This document shows, in pieces, positions 1 to 10,314 of a DNA stretch of 34,600 nt. A model generated the notes under the pieces. The model was not told the DNA's origin. It worked only from the letters and a program-made list of their open reading frames with translations, and did not search any database. The position numbers were made by a program, and so were the translations under genes. Origin of the DNA: Xanthoparmelia taractica (taxonomy: Eukaryota; Ascomycota; Lecanoromycetes; Lecanorales; Parmeliaceae); NCBI GenBank assembly GCA_033085395.1, contig JANQBS010000354.1:1-34600 (forward strand), written 5' to 3'. The first letter of the stretch is position 1. Each line of letters begins with the position of its first letter.

Positions 1-170
1 TATATAAGCGTTCGCTTAAGCTTTTTACGTATTTTTAGAATATAAAAAAAATATTATATAATATATTTATTAAAAACTCAATGGAAGTATGGGATATCTT
101 ATATCTTTCGATATGGTATTCGAAAAACTGATCCCATACCATCAAATATACCACACCTTTTCGACCCATA
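1..170 (-). mobile_element. ~276-bp inverted-repeat element, copy A (truncated by window edge)
   Basis: This is the reverse-orientation copy of a non-autonomous element seen at least six more times between 28608 and 34600. It ends at 170 with the inverted-repeat terminus (TCGACCCATA, where other copies have TCGACCCGTA). It shares the internal landmarks of the other copies: the GCGTTCGCTTAAGC block near 8-21, the TTTATTAAAAACTCAATGG block near 68-86, and the TCGAAAAACT block near 120. The other end lies outside the window. It has no coding capacity. Being AT-rich and diverged by transitions from its relatives, it fits RIP. Confidence 0.8.
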
Positions 171-734
171 TTCTCGACGTGAAAGAGTGTGAGTTTAACG
201 TCAATCTCACGAAGTCTTTATTAAGTTAACTATACGATATCGTTTCGTAGATGCCATGAAATTTATATTTTAAGGCTATTTTTTTTATAATAAGAAGAAG
301 TTATATTATATCTAAAGGATCGAAACGGCTAAAGAAAAGAAGACATATGCTAAGAATCTCGCAACTATTAATAAGACTTTAAAGCCTAAGTACAAGTTGA
401 CCTAAGAACTTGAGATCGATATACGATATATGGGCTTACGAAATCTTCCACTCCACATATCCATATATTCGCATATTCATTCAAGTGCGTAGGATTTTGA
501 TCGTACGGATGAAGTATATGTTGGAATTTGATAACGGCTTGATTGAATCATCTAAGGAGTGGAGTGCTACTTCTAGTACATGCCAAGCATAATAGGGCTG
601 AGATGCTGATTTCCAACAGTATACAAGCATATATACGGATTCTTCTTGACTTTCGCCTAGCGTGTACCGTGTAGATGGACAAACAAACAACGATGCCAGG
701 CGGTGACCCGCGCGCTCGATCTATTGCGTGAGTA
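171..734. other. AT-rich degraded stretch, no gene recognised
   Basis: This stretch lies between element copy A and the Fot1-like transposon. It is AT-rich to about 600 and then returns to more balanced composition (GC-rich near 695-720). Short ORFs in both strands show no recognisable domain. I read it as old repeat-derived sequence that was the landing site of the Fot1-like element, whose TA target is at 733-734. I see no RNA gene here. Confidence 0.4.
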
Positions 735-808
735 ATCGTGCCCCACACTCAGCCTCGTTCCTCGGCTGAGTGCTACCTAGCCATAGACAAATTTCAGCCA
801 TACGCAAA
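735..808 (+). repeat. Left terminal inverted repeat of the Fot1-like element
   Basis: 74 bp matching the reverse complement of 2562-2635 with one mismatch (C/T, near 778). It includes an internal hairpin (CTCAGCC ... GGCTGAG) that could be a transposase-binding or fold-back feature. It is preceded by TA. Confidence 0.93.
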
Positions 809-818
809 TCTAGACCCA

Positions 819-2507
819 TTAATCTACATATATATAGACGTTATTCATGAACTCCTTAATAACCTCCTTTCAAATACGTATTTCCCACTTTCTTAGTGAC
901 TGCCACGTCTTAATATGTGTTTTTGTCTGCTTGAAGACCCGTTTATATGCGTTATCGTACTTCTTCTGTTATGCAGTCTCTCGTTCCTTAGCCCGTGCCC
1001 GTTCAAGTTTAAGACGTTCTTAATTCATATAACGTGCTTATACCGAATAAAGAATATCCTCTTTCTAAAGTATCTTATTGACTTCTAATTTGCGAGATTT
1101 GCGAGTATTTTTAATTAAAACTGTGATCTTTAATCGTTATTTCATTAAGAGACCATATCGGGCTATCGTAATCTTATTACGAACGAACTTTTATAAAGGC
1201 TTTAATAGATTCTCTAGTAGATTGAGATGCGTTATAAGTTCAACACTAACTGTGACTAATTGTCAAATAGATTTGAGGGTTTACGTAAGTAATACAAATG
1301 ATTGAGATACCTCGGGAGTAGTCTGTCGAGGTGAGAGTGAGTTACGTACTTTTTCGAGAACTATCTCTGGATTGTATGGGATTAGGCTCATATGTCTCCA
1401 TGCTGAGAGTATAGTAGTGTATTTGAATACTTGACGTCGAAATGTGTTAAATGCAGCCAGGAATTCCACCTTAGAAAACGTCTTATTCCCCGTACAAATG
1501 GCTTAATTGACGGCTTCGGAATAATAGTGCTTGACTGGCTGGAACACACACATATCAAGTGGCTGCAGTAGATGTGTGGTATGCGATGGGAACGTGAATG
1601 GAATAATGTTGTAGTGCTCGCAGTACTCCAAGAACTCGTATATATCATGAGATTCATAGCCATCCATAATGAGAAGTCTCCGACTACCCTGTTGTCCACG
1701 GCGAGAATATCGCTTAAAATGCTTAATTCACTGCAGTGAGATCTAGTCATTATTGAAGCCTGTCTCCGAAGTAGTCACAGCGACGTGGGGATTCAAATCG
1801 TTGACGAATTAGGGAGCCAGGATGTTGGTTTCAGTTATAATCAAGAATGGAGGAATCTCGCTATCAATATCGTTAATACACTTAATGGCAGTCAACAGCT
1901 CGCGATTATTGAGGCATTTGCTATAGATTGTACGTGTAGGATTTACAGCAATAACCCAATCACTGCGTGCCATCTCAATTCGATATCCCGTCTTATTAAA
2001 ATTTCATATGTTCTGAGAATGTATGTTATGCTCTTAAATCACTCTTTAAAATCTCTTAAAATGACTCGTAATAAGATCTAGATCGTGCGCATTTCTTCTT
2101 TCTGCAGCGAGAGGTTTTCGTTTGACTTTGAAGAGGTCTGACTGGCGATTTATTCATCGTTTGACTCATTATAACTCAAGGGGAGGTGGGGAATTGTTGA
2201 AATCACAATCTTAACGAAGTAATCGATTTGCCTCGATTTTGATACTATTAAGACGTGCCGAAGTACCTAAATTGCTGAGTCTTTGATAGAATACGGTCAG
2301 GGCTAGCTTCTAATCAGGTTTTAGACGTCTATTATAAAGTTCTCGTACGTCTAATTTAGATGATACTTCGTTGAGTCGATTTCGGAGCCTATAATAAGGA
2401 ACGTCAAACTCTTTCGCAACGTCACTGATTTTCGCGTTCTTTCTCGTGTTAATAGCGTCAATGACCTCTTGGATACGACTCTCGATGGCTGTATATGAAT
2501 AATTCAT
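819..2507 (-). pseudogene. Fot1/pogo-like DDE transposase, RIP-inactivated
   Basis: Reading the minus strand from the ATG at 2507 to TAA at 819 gives 563 codons in one frame with no net indel, the usual length for Fot1-type transposases. The N-terminus (2310-2507) encodes a psq-type helix-turn-helix (IQEVIDAINTRKNAKISDVA). The middle carries the DDE core with LLIMDGYESH (about 1640-1670) and the conserved HTTHLLQPLD block (about 1565-1600). A block containing FNTFRRQVFKYTTILSAWR (about 1390-1450) follows, then a basic C-terminus containing ARAKERETA and KKYDNAYKRVFKQTKTHIK (about 850-1010). In-frame stops sit where CAG, CAA or TGG is expected, so C-to-T or G-to-A changes explain nearly all of them. 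The family call is firm; the protein is not functional. Confidence 0.9.
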
Positions 2508-2561
2508 GGTGTTGTTGAATGATGTGAGTTGAAAGATAGATGGGTTGGAAATTAGTCGATT

Positions 2562-2635
2562 TTTGCGTATGGCTGAAATTTGTCTATGGCTGGGTAGCAC
2601 TCAGCCGAGGAACGAGGCTGAGTGTGGGGCACGAT
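2562..2635 (-). repeat. Right terminal inverted repeat of the Fot1-like element
   Basis: Reverse complement of 735-808 with one transition; followed by the TA target duplication at 2636-2637. Confidence 0.93.
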
Positions 2636-2637
2636 TA

Positions 2638-3607
2638 CCCAACCACCCCAACCAGCTAATTAACCAGTCAAGACAAACAACCAACTAACCAACCAACCAA
2701 TCAACCACTCTCCTCTCCCCCCCCCCTTCCCCAACAACCCCAGACCCTCCCTGCTCTCTCCCAGATCAAAACCCTACCTACACAGCAAACACAATAACAA
2801 CCCCAAATCTATCTAAGATTTTTTTCGTCCCCAGAGAGAGAGAGAGAGAGTAATATGATCAGATATTCATTTTATCTATTTGCACAATTTTTTTTTTTTT
2901 TTTTTTTTTTTTTGTGGTAGCGTGTGGGGGGAGGAAGGAAGGGGGAGTGTCCAAGTCAAGACCGCTGGCTGCCATGCTTGATATGCAGATATGATTGGCA
3001 GCATTTCGGATTGTGTGTGAAAAATGGTATGAAAGCTGTCGTATTATCAGATGGATGTATTATATGCCACATGTATATGTATACAATTCATGCATACATT
3101 ACGGATTACCTTTTAGCGCAGTGCCGATTCTGGATTCGAATTTGGATTCACATACACATGGAGGTCAACTCCAGACCAAGTACCTACTGTATGCACAATC
3201 TCAAGATGTGCTGTAATTTCATGACCAGGGTTTCTAGATCGCTGTATTGAGATGGGAGGACCAATAAATACTACAAGCACAGACGGCAAGAATGAGCACG
3301 GCTCACTGCTTATTGCTACGGGGGTTATGGCTGAAGGTGAGGGCGTGGTGTGGTGTGGTGTGGTGCTGACATAAAGGCGAGGCGAGGTGTGTGGTTGGGT
3401 GCAAGCGGAGGTGGAGAAGAGGTTCGTTCCATGATGTGGAAGATGAGGTAGTGGAGAAGATCGTACGAGTACATGTAGACCAGGTAATCATTACCCAAGA
3501 AGATTCAATAGGATATAGCACGCCGTACCATGCTCAATCTAATGCTCGCTCGTATGAACCAGAAAGTTGGGCATTTAAAGTGTAGATGTGATGATGAAAA
3601 AATCAAA
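2638..3607. repeat. Intergenic stretch rich in simple repeats
   Basis: No convincing gene. It contains a degenerate CCAA-type tract (about 2638-2705), a C-rich tract (about 2710-2735), a (AG)9 run at 2833-2850, a run of about 26 T at 2888-2913, and a TGGTG-type pentamer tract near 3343-3365. Short ORFs here look like chance reading of low-complexity DNA. The region is the 3' flank of the minus-strand gene ending at 3608 and has normal rather than RIP composition. Confidence 0.6.
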
Positions 3608-5116
3608 TCAGATCATATTCATAGCGTCATAGGCAAGATTGACCTCCTTTCCTCTCTCCTCCCGTGCCATCTCTCCCTCCCTCTCCATCTCCCTGCCATC
3701 TCCGTCGTCAGACCAAGTGATAACAGGCAAAGGCTCAAACGTCTCGCCCGTCGCTTGCTCCAATTGCCTCCTCTCTATCGCCTCAGCCAGTCCCCACCGT
3801 CTGACGAGTCTCTGCTTGCGCTCCGCGAACTCCTGCCGCAGCCGTACTTCCTCGTCTCGAAACTTTGCGTCCATCTCTTCGTTCTGCCGCTCAAAGTCCG
3901 ACTCGAGGATCTCAAGCTCGCTTTCTTGCTTTGCCATTATGCGCTCTTGTTGTTTTCCTTGCTTTTCCCGGAGGACGTTGATGCGAGAAGCGTGGAGGTT
4001 GTCCATGCCGTTGCGTATATGATATTGTTGTTCCAGCTGGCGGTAGTCGGATTTCGTCACTATGCGCGAAGGCATGCCGGCTACGGTTGAGCGTGGATTG
4101 CAGTACGCTTGCATGTGTTTCAACCGGGTATCGCAGGCTTGGCGTTCCCGCTGTAGGGTCCTCTGAAGGTCGACCTCGGCGGTTAGATGTCGATTTTCGA
4201 GAGAGGAAAGTGCCTCGGCGTGGCGGGCGTGGGTGTCCCTTTCCTGGTCTTGGTACTGAGCGAGGGAATCTCGTTTGTGTTGTAGCTGCTTGGTGCGCAT
4301 GAGGCGATGTTGGGATGCCTCGAAGCTGATGAAGCGGAGCTGTTCTTGTAGTTGGGTTGTCCGGAGCTTCTTGAGAGTGGGATTGGATATGCTGCGACGA
4401 CGGGCAGAGAGGGTATCCAATGTCTCCTGCTCTTGGGATCGGAGAGGCGGCGGTGGCGGCGGAGGCGGGGCATCGTATGTAATGGATCCGACCCGTTGGT
4501 GGGGTGTTGATATCTGGTCTGTCGTTATCGCATGGGGTTGAGATTCGGACATGTTATGGATTTGGTCTGCGGTTATTGCCCGAGGCTCTAAGCCAGGTCT
4601 CGAGATCTGAAGCATCGACGACGTCCGAAGCGGTATCGCCGGGACAGGTACAGCCATTGTCTTCCATCTGTGTAGTCTTGATATCCGACGAAAGCCATTC
4701 TTGACCTTGACGTAACTGGATTTGTTGGATGATACCGAGCTGATGGAAGCAGAGGTTATGGATGTGGCGGTGGGTGAGGGTGTCTTTCTATGTATCATTT
4801 GTTCAATAGAGCTATCGGAGGCAGTATGTGTGGATTCGGAAGCTCGGGAAGGAGAGATCTGATGAGGTTCTGGTACGTCGGGATGGATATTGAGAGTTGC
4901 GACATTGCTAGTGATGAGGTCGAGGGTGGTCTTGGGTTGTTGTGGAATGTGGATGCCCAAGTCAAGCGCGGTTTGTAGGAAGTGCTGGTCAACCTCGTCC
5001 TCGGTCTGGTTGGATCTTAGGACCATGATGCGATATGTTTCATCATCGTCTTGGTTGTGAGAAGAAGAGTCAGCATGCTGCATGTCAGACACGGACCGCT
5101 TCTTGGAGGCAGGCAT
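3608..5116 (-). CDS. Proline-rich coiled-coil protein of unknown function
   Basis: An uninterrupted 502-aa ORF. Residues 1-150 are polar and probably disordered, with Ser/Thr-rich stretches (TSITSASISSVSSNKSS). A run of eight prolines lies near residue 220. From about 240 to 470 the protein is highly charged and Glu/Gln/Arg-rich (for example RLRQEFAERKQRLVRRWGLA), the pattern of a long coiled coil. The C-terminus is acidic and basic by turns. I see no catalytic motif, signal peptide or membrane segment. Codon use and composition match the gene-rich core rather than the AT-rich flanks. I do not recognise a named family; a scaffold or cytoskeleton-associated role is possible but is inference from coiled coil plus polyproline only. 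The start at 5116 is the first ATG of the frame. Confidence 0.72.
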   Translation of the reverse strand: MPASKKRSVSDMQHADSSSHNQDDDETYRIMVLRSNQTEDEVDQHFLQTALDLGIHIPQQPKTTLDLITSNVATLNIHPDVPEPHQISPSRASESTHTASDSSIEQMIHRKTPSPTATSITSASISSVSSNKSSYVKVKNGFRRISRLHRWKTMAVPVPAIPLRTSSMLQISRPGLEPRAITADQIHNMSESQPHAITTDQISTPHQRVGSITYDAPPPPPPPPLRSQEQETLDTLSARRRSISNPTLKKLRTTQLQEQLRFISFEASQHRLMRTKQLQHKRDSLAQYQDQERDTHARHAEALSSLENRHLTAEVDLQRTLQRERQACDTRLKHMQAYCNPRSTVAGMPSRIVTKSDYRQLEQQYHIRNGMDNLHASRINVLREKQGKQQERIMAKQESELEILESDFERQNEEMDAKFRDEEVRLRQEFAERKQRLVRRWGLAEAIERRQLEQATGETFEPLPVITWSDDGDGREMEREGEMAREERGKEVNLAYDAMNMI

Positions 5117-6541
5117 TGCGAGTTGGCAGGGCAGGATAAGGCGTTAGTAATAGGTGATAACAGAAGGCTAGATGACGAGGTGCATGATGAAGTCGTGGCA
5201 AGCTTATGAGCGTGTGATTTATCGCCGGCGGCTAAGTATGGTGAATAATGATGGAAGTCAAGTCTTCTCGTTGGCGCTCTTAAATGATTGACTCGACAAG
5301 TCGGGAAGAAGGTTTTAGAAGAGGACCTCGGGAGACGAATTAAGAGGAACGATTGCTGACGGGATGCCCAATTGGCAATGCATATATATCATTTGATACT
5401 CAAAGAAGTAGTTGTATAACATCATACTCCATAATCAGGCATACTGCTTAAAGTAGGGCTGCCTTACTTCTACACTGTTGCCGCAGATTCAAAGTATACT
5501 TTAGAAGTATCCTAATAAAAAGTACTTTAGGGCTGAATATTTAATTCAAATTCTTTAAATTCAATTTTTTTTCTTTTTTTTAAATTTCGCATCTTTCGGA
5601 CTTTGATACGATATGTAACCGAGAACAAAACGTGGCAGCCACCAATCAACCTTCTTTCTGACCTTGTCTTCTACTTCTACATACGGTATGATTATCCCTA
5701 ACAGTATCCTCCATTATCCTGACTATTATATACTATCTCACTGCTATAAATCCCATTACACGTACTCTTCGAAGGCCCGTAGGGTACGAGTACCTAGTAG
5801 GAAGCCCAACAAGCCCGCTGCACAATCTATCTCCCTCATCCCGCTTCAATCGAACCAGGCTACCGTAGACCCACGGTACCATCATACCTTGCCCTTGGCA
5901 TCATTAGGACTTAAACCTCCACACGACCCAAGCCACGCGTGATCATCTTCTTCGAGAAGGCTTTCCATCTTGTTTCAGCCCTGTTTCAAATCCAATCTGG
6001 AACATGACATGCTCACTCCTACCACATGGCAATTAAGCATGGCAGTTAAGCATGCCATCCCAGTGGGCGCAAAACTGAGGCTTGGCTAGTGGCAAGATGA
6101 TGTAAGTAAGTCAAGTGGGAGGAAGAGGAGAGGGATCTCGGTCGGATGCCGACGCTACTGTGGATTCATTGATTGGAGTTACCTGACTTGGTATGTCGAG
6201 TCCGGATATGTCGTAATGGAAACTGGTAAGTGATGAAGGTGGCTCGAAAGCTGAGAACTTTACCAGTTGCGGGAAGTCATACGTTGTTGAGTAATGAAGG
6301 GCACACATTGTTGGTAATAGCCATTAAGAAAATTCAGGCTCGTTGGTTTCGGGAATATCATCTATCCATATGGATCTTTATTGTCTTTTTACTCGATGCC
6401 AGCGGTCGTCTTCTTCCGAAACTGCATTTGTCGAGACTGCTCTTCTTTTGTCCAATACGACTTACCACACACGTTCCACTGATAGACACGCGAGATGAAA
6501 AGGAACCCGTATGGACAAGTTCAGTTCAGCATCCCAAACAT
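5117..6541. other. Intergenic region, no supported gene
   Basis: This region separates two minus-strand genes. It holds the probable promoter of the coiled-coil gene (immediately above 5117) and an AT-richer patch at about 5400-5620 with repeated AAGTA/TACTT words (for example AAAGTATACTTTAGAAGTAT near 5496), possibly an old transposon scrap. The ORFs of up to about 250 codons here lie antisense to the gene at 6542-7234 or lack any domain-like sequence. No RNA gene recognised. Confidence 0.4.
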
Positions 6542-7234
6542 TCACACCACCCCTCCTTTCTCCCCAACCCTGTTCCCTTGCAAAACCCCGACCTCACTCT
6601 CCTTTATCTTGCGCCATTCCTCACTCTCCATCTCAGGTATAAACTCATCAGAACAAAACTGCCCCACCACAAACCCCGTCTGATCAAGCCGATGATTCTC
6701 CAGCCAGCGCACCTCCTTCCCCAACCACACAGTCAGCTCCGTCATATTCCTCCCGCGCGCATCCATCCACGGCCCCCCTCTCAACATAAGCTTCTGCACC
6801 ATATCGTGCTCCGACGGCCCATTCCGCTCCGGCAGCTTGATCTCATCCAACACCAAATCCACCACTTTATGCCCCACAGCTTTATCGTGGCCGTCAATCT
6901 TCCAGAGGCTCCACGACCCGTTCTTGATCCGGAATGCGCGTTCCTCGAACAGGGGGGCGGATTGGCCGGTGCGGGTGCGTAGGTTGATGACGGTGGTTTG
7001 CACCATCTCCATTTCGTAATCGGGGTCCGTTGCGCTGCGGGATAGGAAGGAGCAACTTCCGAAACTGGGAGAGATGAGGTCCGGAAAGGATAGTTTGGTG
7101 CCGCTGACGACGTGGGGATGGTGGGCGCGGCGGACGACGTGGTAATCGCGGGGTAATTTCTGAAAAAGTCTGACGGCGGAGTCGTGGGGAGAGTCAATTC
7201 TTAGGAAGAGATGGGGAGGTAGGGGGGTCGCCAT
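6542..7234 (-). CDS. Hypothetical protein, 230 aa
   Basis: A single open frame from the ATG at 7234 to TGA at 6542. The sequence has the look of a folded protein: a hydrophobic/charged mix, several Trp (KNGSWSLWKIDG; GGPWMDARGRNMTELTVWLG) and no low complexity. The middle (about 75-150) would fit a small beta-rich fold, but I cannot match it to a named family. No signal peptide, transmembrane segment or obvious catalytic motif. No intron is needed. The neighbours share no theme that hints at function. Probably a lineage-specific ascomycete protein; the chance that it is real is good because the frame is long and the composition is coding-like. Confidence 0.6.
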   Translation of the reverse strand: MATPLPPHLFLRIDSPHDSAVRLFQKLPRDYHVVRRAHHPHVVSGTKLSFPDLISPSFGSCSFLSRSATDPDYEMEMVQTTVINLRTRTGQSAPLFEERAFRIKNGSWSLWKIDGHDKAVGHKVVDLVLDEIKLPERNGPSEHDMVQKLMLRGGPWMDARGRNMTELTVWLGKEVRWLENHRLDQTGFVVGQFCSDEFIPEMESEEWRKIKESEVGVLQGNRVGEKGGVV

Positions 7235-8088
7235 GGTGGATTGTTCGATGCTACTTGGAAGAAGTTATTGGAAGAAGGGTATGGTGGTGTGAGATATTGG
7301 AGATGTTGAGTGTGTGGAGCTGTCGAGTATGCATATGCGTGGTGGAGACGCGGCTGGGAGGTACTGAAAAGAGAAGGTTAAACAGACATTGCGGTGCACA
7401 AGAGTCCTGTCGGCTTTCTTTTCGAACATACTCCGATTTGGAACTCACCCGAGGCTACCGTTATGCAGTATAGGTCGCAATGTGCATATACGATAATTTG
7501 AAAGAATCCAGACCCACGCCCCGATAGGAATGACAATGATAAAGAAAGCTATTTAAAACCTTGACAGGTACCGACAATGCCTGGTGACAACAAGGCGCAG
7601 CAGAGAAAACCCCATGCTCTGCGTCAGGATGACTCGGAAACGACGAAAACGACATAGATGCAAATAAAGCAGTCAGAAGACCTCGAAAATAAAATACGTG
7701 TCATGAACCGTAGAAGTCTCAGAGATTCAGCCCCTACTACCACTCACGGACCGGGGTGTTCTTCCAGTCCTAATCTCCTTTGTATGATACGTTGTAAGCG
7801 TATTCGGTCCCTTCTTCGTCGACGATAACACCGCGTCAAGAGCACTGAACTGATATAGAATCCTCCAAAACTGGTCCGTCCGCCACCTCTGTCTTAGTGA
7901 CACAGATGGCGACGAAAATGATGTGGCAATGCTTTGGGGTTGGGTTGCTCGGGTTGACGAAGTTGTGGAGGCCGCGGATGTTGACTAGACAATAGCCTTA
8001 TAGAAATATCGACATCATTTTACCCCGAACCAAGTCTCTCAAATCGAACTTCGGCAACAACGGGACTGTCTTCTGTCGGCATGTATCT
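7235..8088. other. Intergenic region, no supported gene
   Basis: Upstream region of the 230-aa gene. Only short ORFs without recognisable domains are present on either strand. Composition is normal, without RIP. No tRNA-like or repeat structure seen. Confidence 0.4.
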
Positions 8089-8520
8089 TTAAAAGACCCC
8101 CGCAGACTTTTGCAATTGACTGGAATCAAGTTCCGGGGGTTTGAATAACAACGTCCACAACATCCGTTGCATGGTACCATTTTCTGCCATTGCACTCATG
8201 CAAGCTAACCACTTCGCCACCTCATTGGCCCCAGGATCCTTCGTCATGCCCAGAAGGTCACTGATGTACTTAAGAAATCTATGAAGGCTAATTTTACGTT
8301 GATAATTTCGCCGCTCTGGTATCAGATCCGTCGGATTCAAGCGTAGATGCAACAAAGGGCGCAACCTCTTTGCAAGCTCGACGATCTTCACGGAATCGGG
8401 CTCAAAAGCAAAGACAACTTCTTTGTCGCCATCTGCGCCCTCTGGCCGGTTCGACATGAGCGTCGTAGAAGGTCTTGAGAGCGGCCATTTCCTATATCTA
8501 TAATAACCACAGAGCAACAA
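8089..8520 (-). CDS. Possible small hypothetical protein
   Basis: A minus-strand frame of up to 143 codons; a start at 8457 (MSNRPEG) would give 122 residues. The stretch from FAFEPDSVKIVELAKRLRPL onward (mixed helices, conserved-looking Pro/Arg/Leu content, TMQRMLWTLLFKPPELD near the end) looks more protein-like than chance. There is no family I recognise. It could be a lone small gene, one exon of a longer gene, or a gene remnant. Confidence is low because the length is modest and no splice partners are evident. Confidence 0.35.
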   Translation of the reverse strand: MLLCGYYRYRKWPLSRPSTTLMSNRPEGADGDKEVVFAFEPDSVKIVELAKRLRPLLHLRLNPTDLIPERRNYQRKISLHRFLKYISDLLGMTKDPGANEVAKWLACMSAMAENGTMQRMLWTLLFKPPELDSSQLQKSAGVF

Positions 8521-8859
8521 GCTCTTTGTTCATGACGGAGTCATTGACAGCGCCGCGATATTAGCCCCGTACGGGGCTGCGAAACATTTTTTTATTGGCT
8601 TGTGTAATACTGTAGCTCGGGAGTTGAGAGGGAGAGGAACTGCTTTTGCGTCGTAAGTCTATTCTCTTTCACATGGCTATTGGTGCTCGGACTGGCCATT
8701 TTCGATCCTTTGGTAAATTGGCCAGAGTCTAGTGTTTCATTGATTAGGCTACCGTCGCGACAATACCTCCCGGCTGACCCATGAACAGAGATGTGTTCGA
8801 TTGCCGATGAAGGCACGGAAGAATGGATGTGTACTCATCATAGACGTAGAGAACCTCTG
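8521..8859. other. Short intergenic stretch
   Basis: The 3' flank of the Zn2Cys6 gene. A 74-codon minus-strand ORF (8592-8816) has no recognisable features and is treated as chance. Confidence 0.4.
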
Positions 8860-10287
8860 TTAAGCGCTTCCTGTCTCATGTCCGCCTTGGGCCCCAATCT
8901 TTCGCTGTTCTTGAATCTTTTTCGTAGGCCACTCAAGCCATTCGTGATATACCATAGGTAAATTCTTCTGTATTTGTTCCATAGTATGATCTACGCACCC
9001 CTGGATCCACCAGTATTGTGGGATTTGCGCTAGTATCACGCACCAATGGGCAACGAGCACCAAAGGTATCGGATGTAGATTTCCTAGCTTGTGAAGAAAT
9101 TCCGGAGTCAGAAGGCAGGCCCAATGCCCGATTTTGGGCACTTTCAGTGCACCGTTTGCAATTGATTCAGCTTTGAGGAATGAGGCGCGAAGGGTACTGG
9201 CCGCCGCGGCGTATTGTCCTATATCTTCGAACTCGTAGGCCTTATTCATGTCGGAACTTGTAGAGCATAACACGAGGAATTTTTGAAAATAGCGATCGGT
9301 GTCCAGATCGTCGAAGGAGGGATTACTCTTCATGTCGCTGGGGTGCAAGGATAGCAGTCGTGCTAATGGCCCCTCTTCTACCCATCGCTGAATATGTGGG
9401 ACGATATATCGAATTCCACGCAATATGCTGATGCATTGAATGACGCCAGCAAGTGGCTCTTCCGACTCTTGACTACCTGAAGCTTTGGGTGATGCGAAAG
9501 CAAAGTAGGTCACCAGTAAAGAGAACATGAACAGCGCATCAGCATTATCCGGACTTGCGTTTGCCATAGCATCCGGCTGCAGCTCCATTGCTCGATCATG
9601 GTGCATAACCGCTCGTTCCCAGTACGATCTCCTCTGCTCCGGCCGGAGATGGGCGATGTGCAGCGCCGCAACTGCCAATATGCTGTGCATAAGAAACTCA
9701 TGGGAAAGCGCGATCTGAGGGATTGTCAATTTCCAAGCTTCACGTGAAATAGTCTCCACGCCAAAGGCCTCTGACGTGACTGCTATGAAGTGATGCAGAA
9801 GCTGTAGATGGGCCATGTTGAGGGCCAATGGTGAGGGTTGTGCCATCGGCAATCGGCTGTTCGCCTGGAGAACATTGTTCCCATTGGATCTGAAGCCACC
9901 GCGACCATCGTCGTATTGGGCCGGTGCAAAAATGGAGCCTGGCCCAGGCTTGCTGTATGGGGAAGATACCTGTGCAGCTCTTGCGAGCTGATTTAAGCCA
10001 GTATTATTGGCGTATGTACATGGCGTAGCTCTCCGAGTACAGCTTCGGCATTTGGGCTTTTCTTCGTCGCACTGTAGTACGAATTGTGAGCAACGGCCAC
10101 GATGCGAAGTGTCGGGGACATGTACCTTGACCTTGCGCGCCTTGCACTGGAGACAGCCGTTCCTGGAGTTGTGATGTTCACGATTGCGCCTCTTGCGTAC
10201 CGAAGGTTCATGGGATTCCATGCCTCGCATGCAATGAGATCCGAGCACAGATCCGAGGAGATCGGAGGACTTGAGACGAGCAATCAA
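8860..10287 (-). CDS. Upc2-like Zn(II)2Cys6 transcription factor, two exons
   Basis: Join 10287-10126 and 10071-8860 gives 457 aa. The N-terminal fungal zinc cluster uses Cys 45, 48, 55, 62, 65 and 72 (C-x2-C-x6-C-x6-C-x2-C-x6-C), which binds two zinc ions and contacts DNA in the nucleus. The canonical RKVKCDEEKPKC string appears only after removal of a 54-bp intron (10072-10125, GT...AG). The remaining ~350 residues are helical (for example HEFLMHSILAVAALHIAHLR) and resemble the ligand/regulatory domain of sterol-uptake-control (Upc2-type) regulators; that subfamily is from memory. Met 20 or Met 23 are alternative starts (10230, 10221). An inverted-repeat element sits 28 bp upstream of the first ATG and may have replaced part of the promoter. 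Its targets are unknown; no metabolic cluster surrounds it. Confidence 0.88.
   Translation of the reverse strand: MIARLKSSDLLGSVLGSHCMRGMESHEPSVRKRRNREHHNSRNGCLQCKARKVKVHVPDTSHRGRCSQFVLQCDEEKPKCRSCTRRATPCTYANNTGLNQLARAAQVSSPYSKPGPGSIFAPAQYDDGRGGFRSNGNNVLQANSRLPMAQPSPLALNMAHLQLLHHFIAVTSEAFGVETISREAWKLTIPQIALSHEFLMHSILAVAALHIAHLRPEQRRSYWERAVMHHDRAMELQPDAMANASPDNADALFMFSLLVTYFAFASPKASGSQESEEPLAGVIQCISILRGIRYIVPHIQRWVEEGPLARLLSLHPSDMKSNPSFDDLDTDRYFQKFLVLCSTSSDMNKAYEFEDIGQYAAAASTLRASFLKAESIANGALKVPKIGHWACLLTPEFLHKLGNLHPIPLVLVAHWCVILAQIPQYWWIQGCVDHTMEQIQKNLPMVYHEWLEWPTKKIQEQRKIGAQGGHETGSA
10072..10125 (-). other. In-frame 54-bp intron inside the zinc cluster
   Basis: On the minus strand it begins GTACATGTCC and ends ACTACAG, with a plausible branch element (GCTCAC) inside. 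Removing it restores the standard spacing between the second and third zinc cysteines. It contains no stop and is a multiple of three, so retention would insert 18 residues, including an extra Cys, without changing frame. Confidence 0.88.
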
Positions 10288-10314
10288 ATCCCAAGGATTG
10301 CCGCTAAATCGTTA

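Larger units (their letters stand above)
735..2635 (-). mobile_element. Fot1/pogo-like (Tc1/mariner superfamily) DNA transposon, full length, RIP-inactivated
   Basis: The 1901-bp element is bounded by 74-bp terminal inverted repeats (735-808 and 2562-2635) that differ at one C/T position, and is flanked on both sides by TA (733-734 and 2636-2637), the target duplication of this superfamily. Each repeat begins ATCGTGCCCCACACTCAGCC and contains a smaller palindrome (CTCAGCC...GGCTGAG). Length, TA target and transposase type match Fot1/pogo elements of filamentous ascomycetes. The transposase lies on the minus strand with its N-terminus at the right end. The interior is AT-rich with stops of the RIP type, so the element is dead but structurally complete. 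Confidence 0.93.

Noticed and set aside
6230..6982. 250-codon plus-strand ORF
   Set aside because: Mostly antisense to the 230-aa minus-strand ORF; composition is Pro/His/Leu-rich in the way typical of shadow frames, without domain-like sequence.
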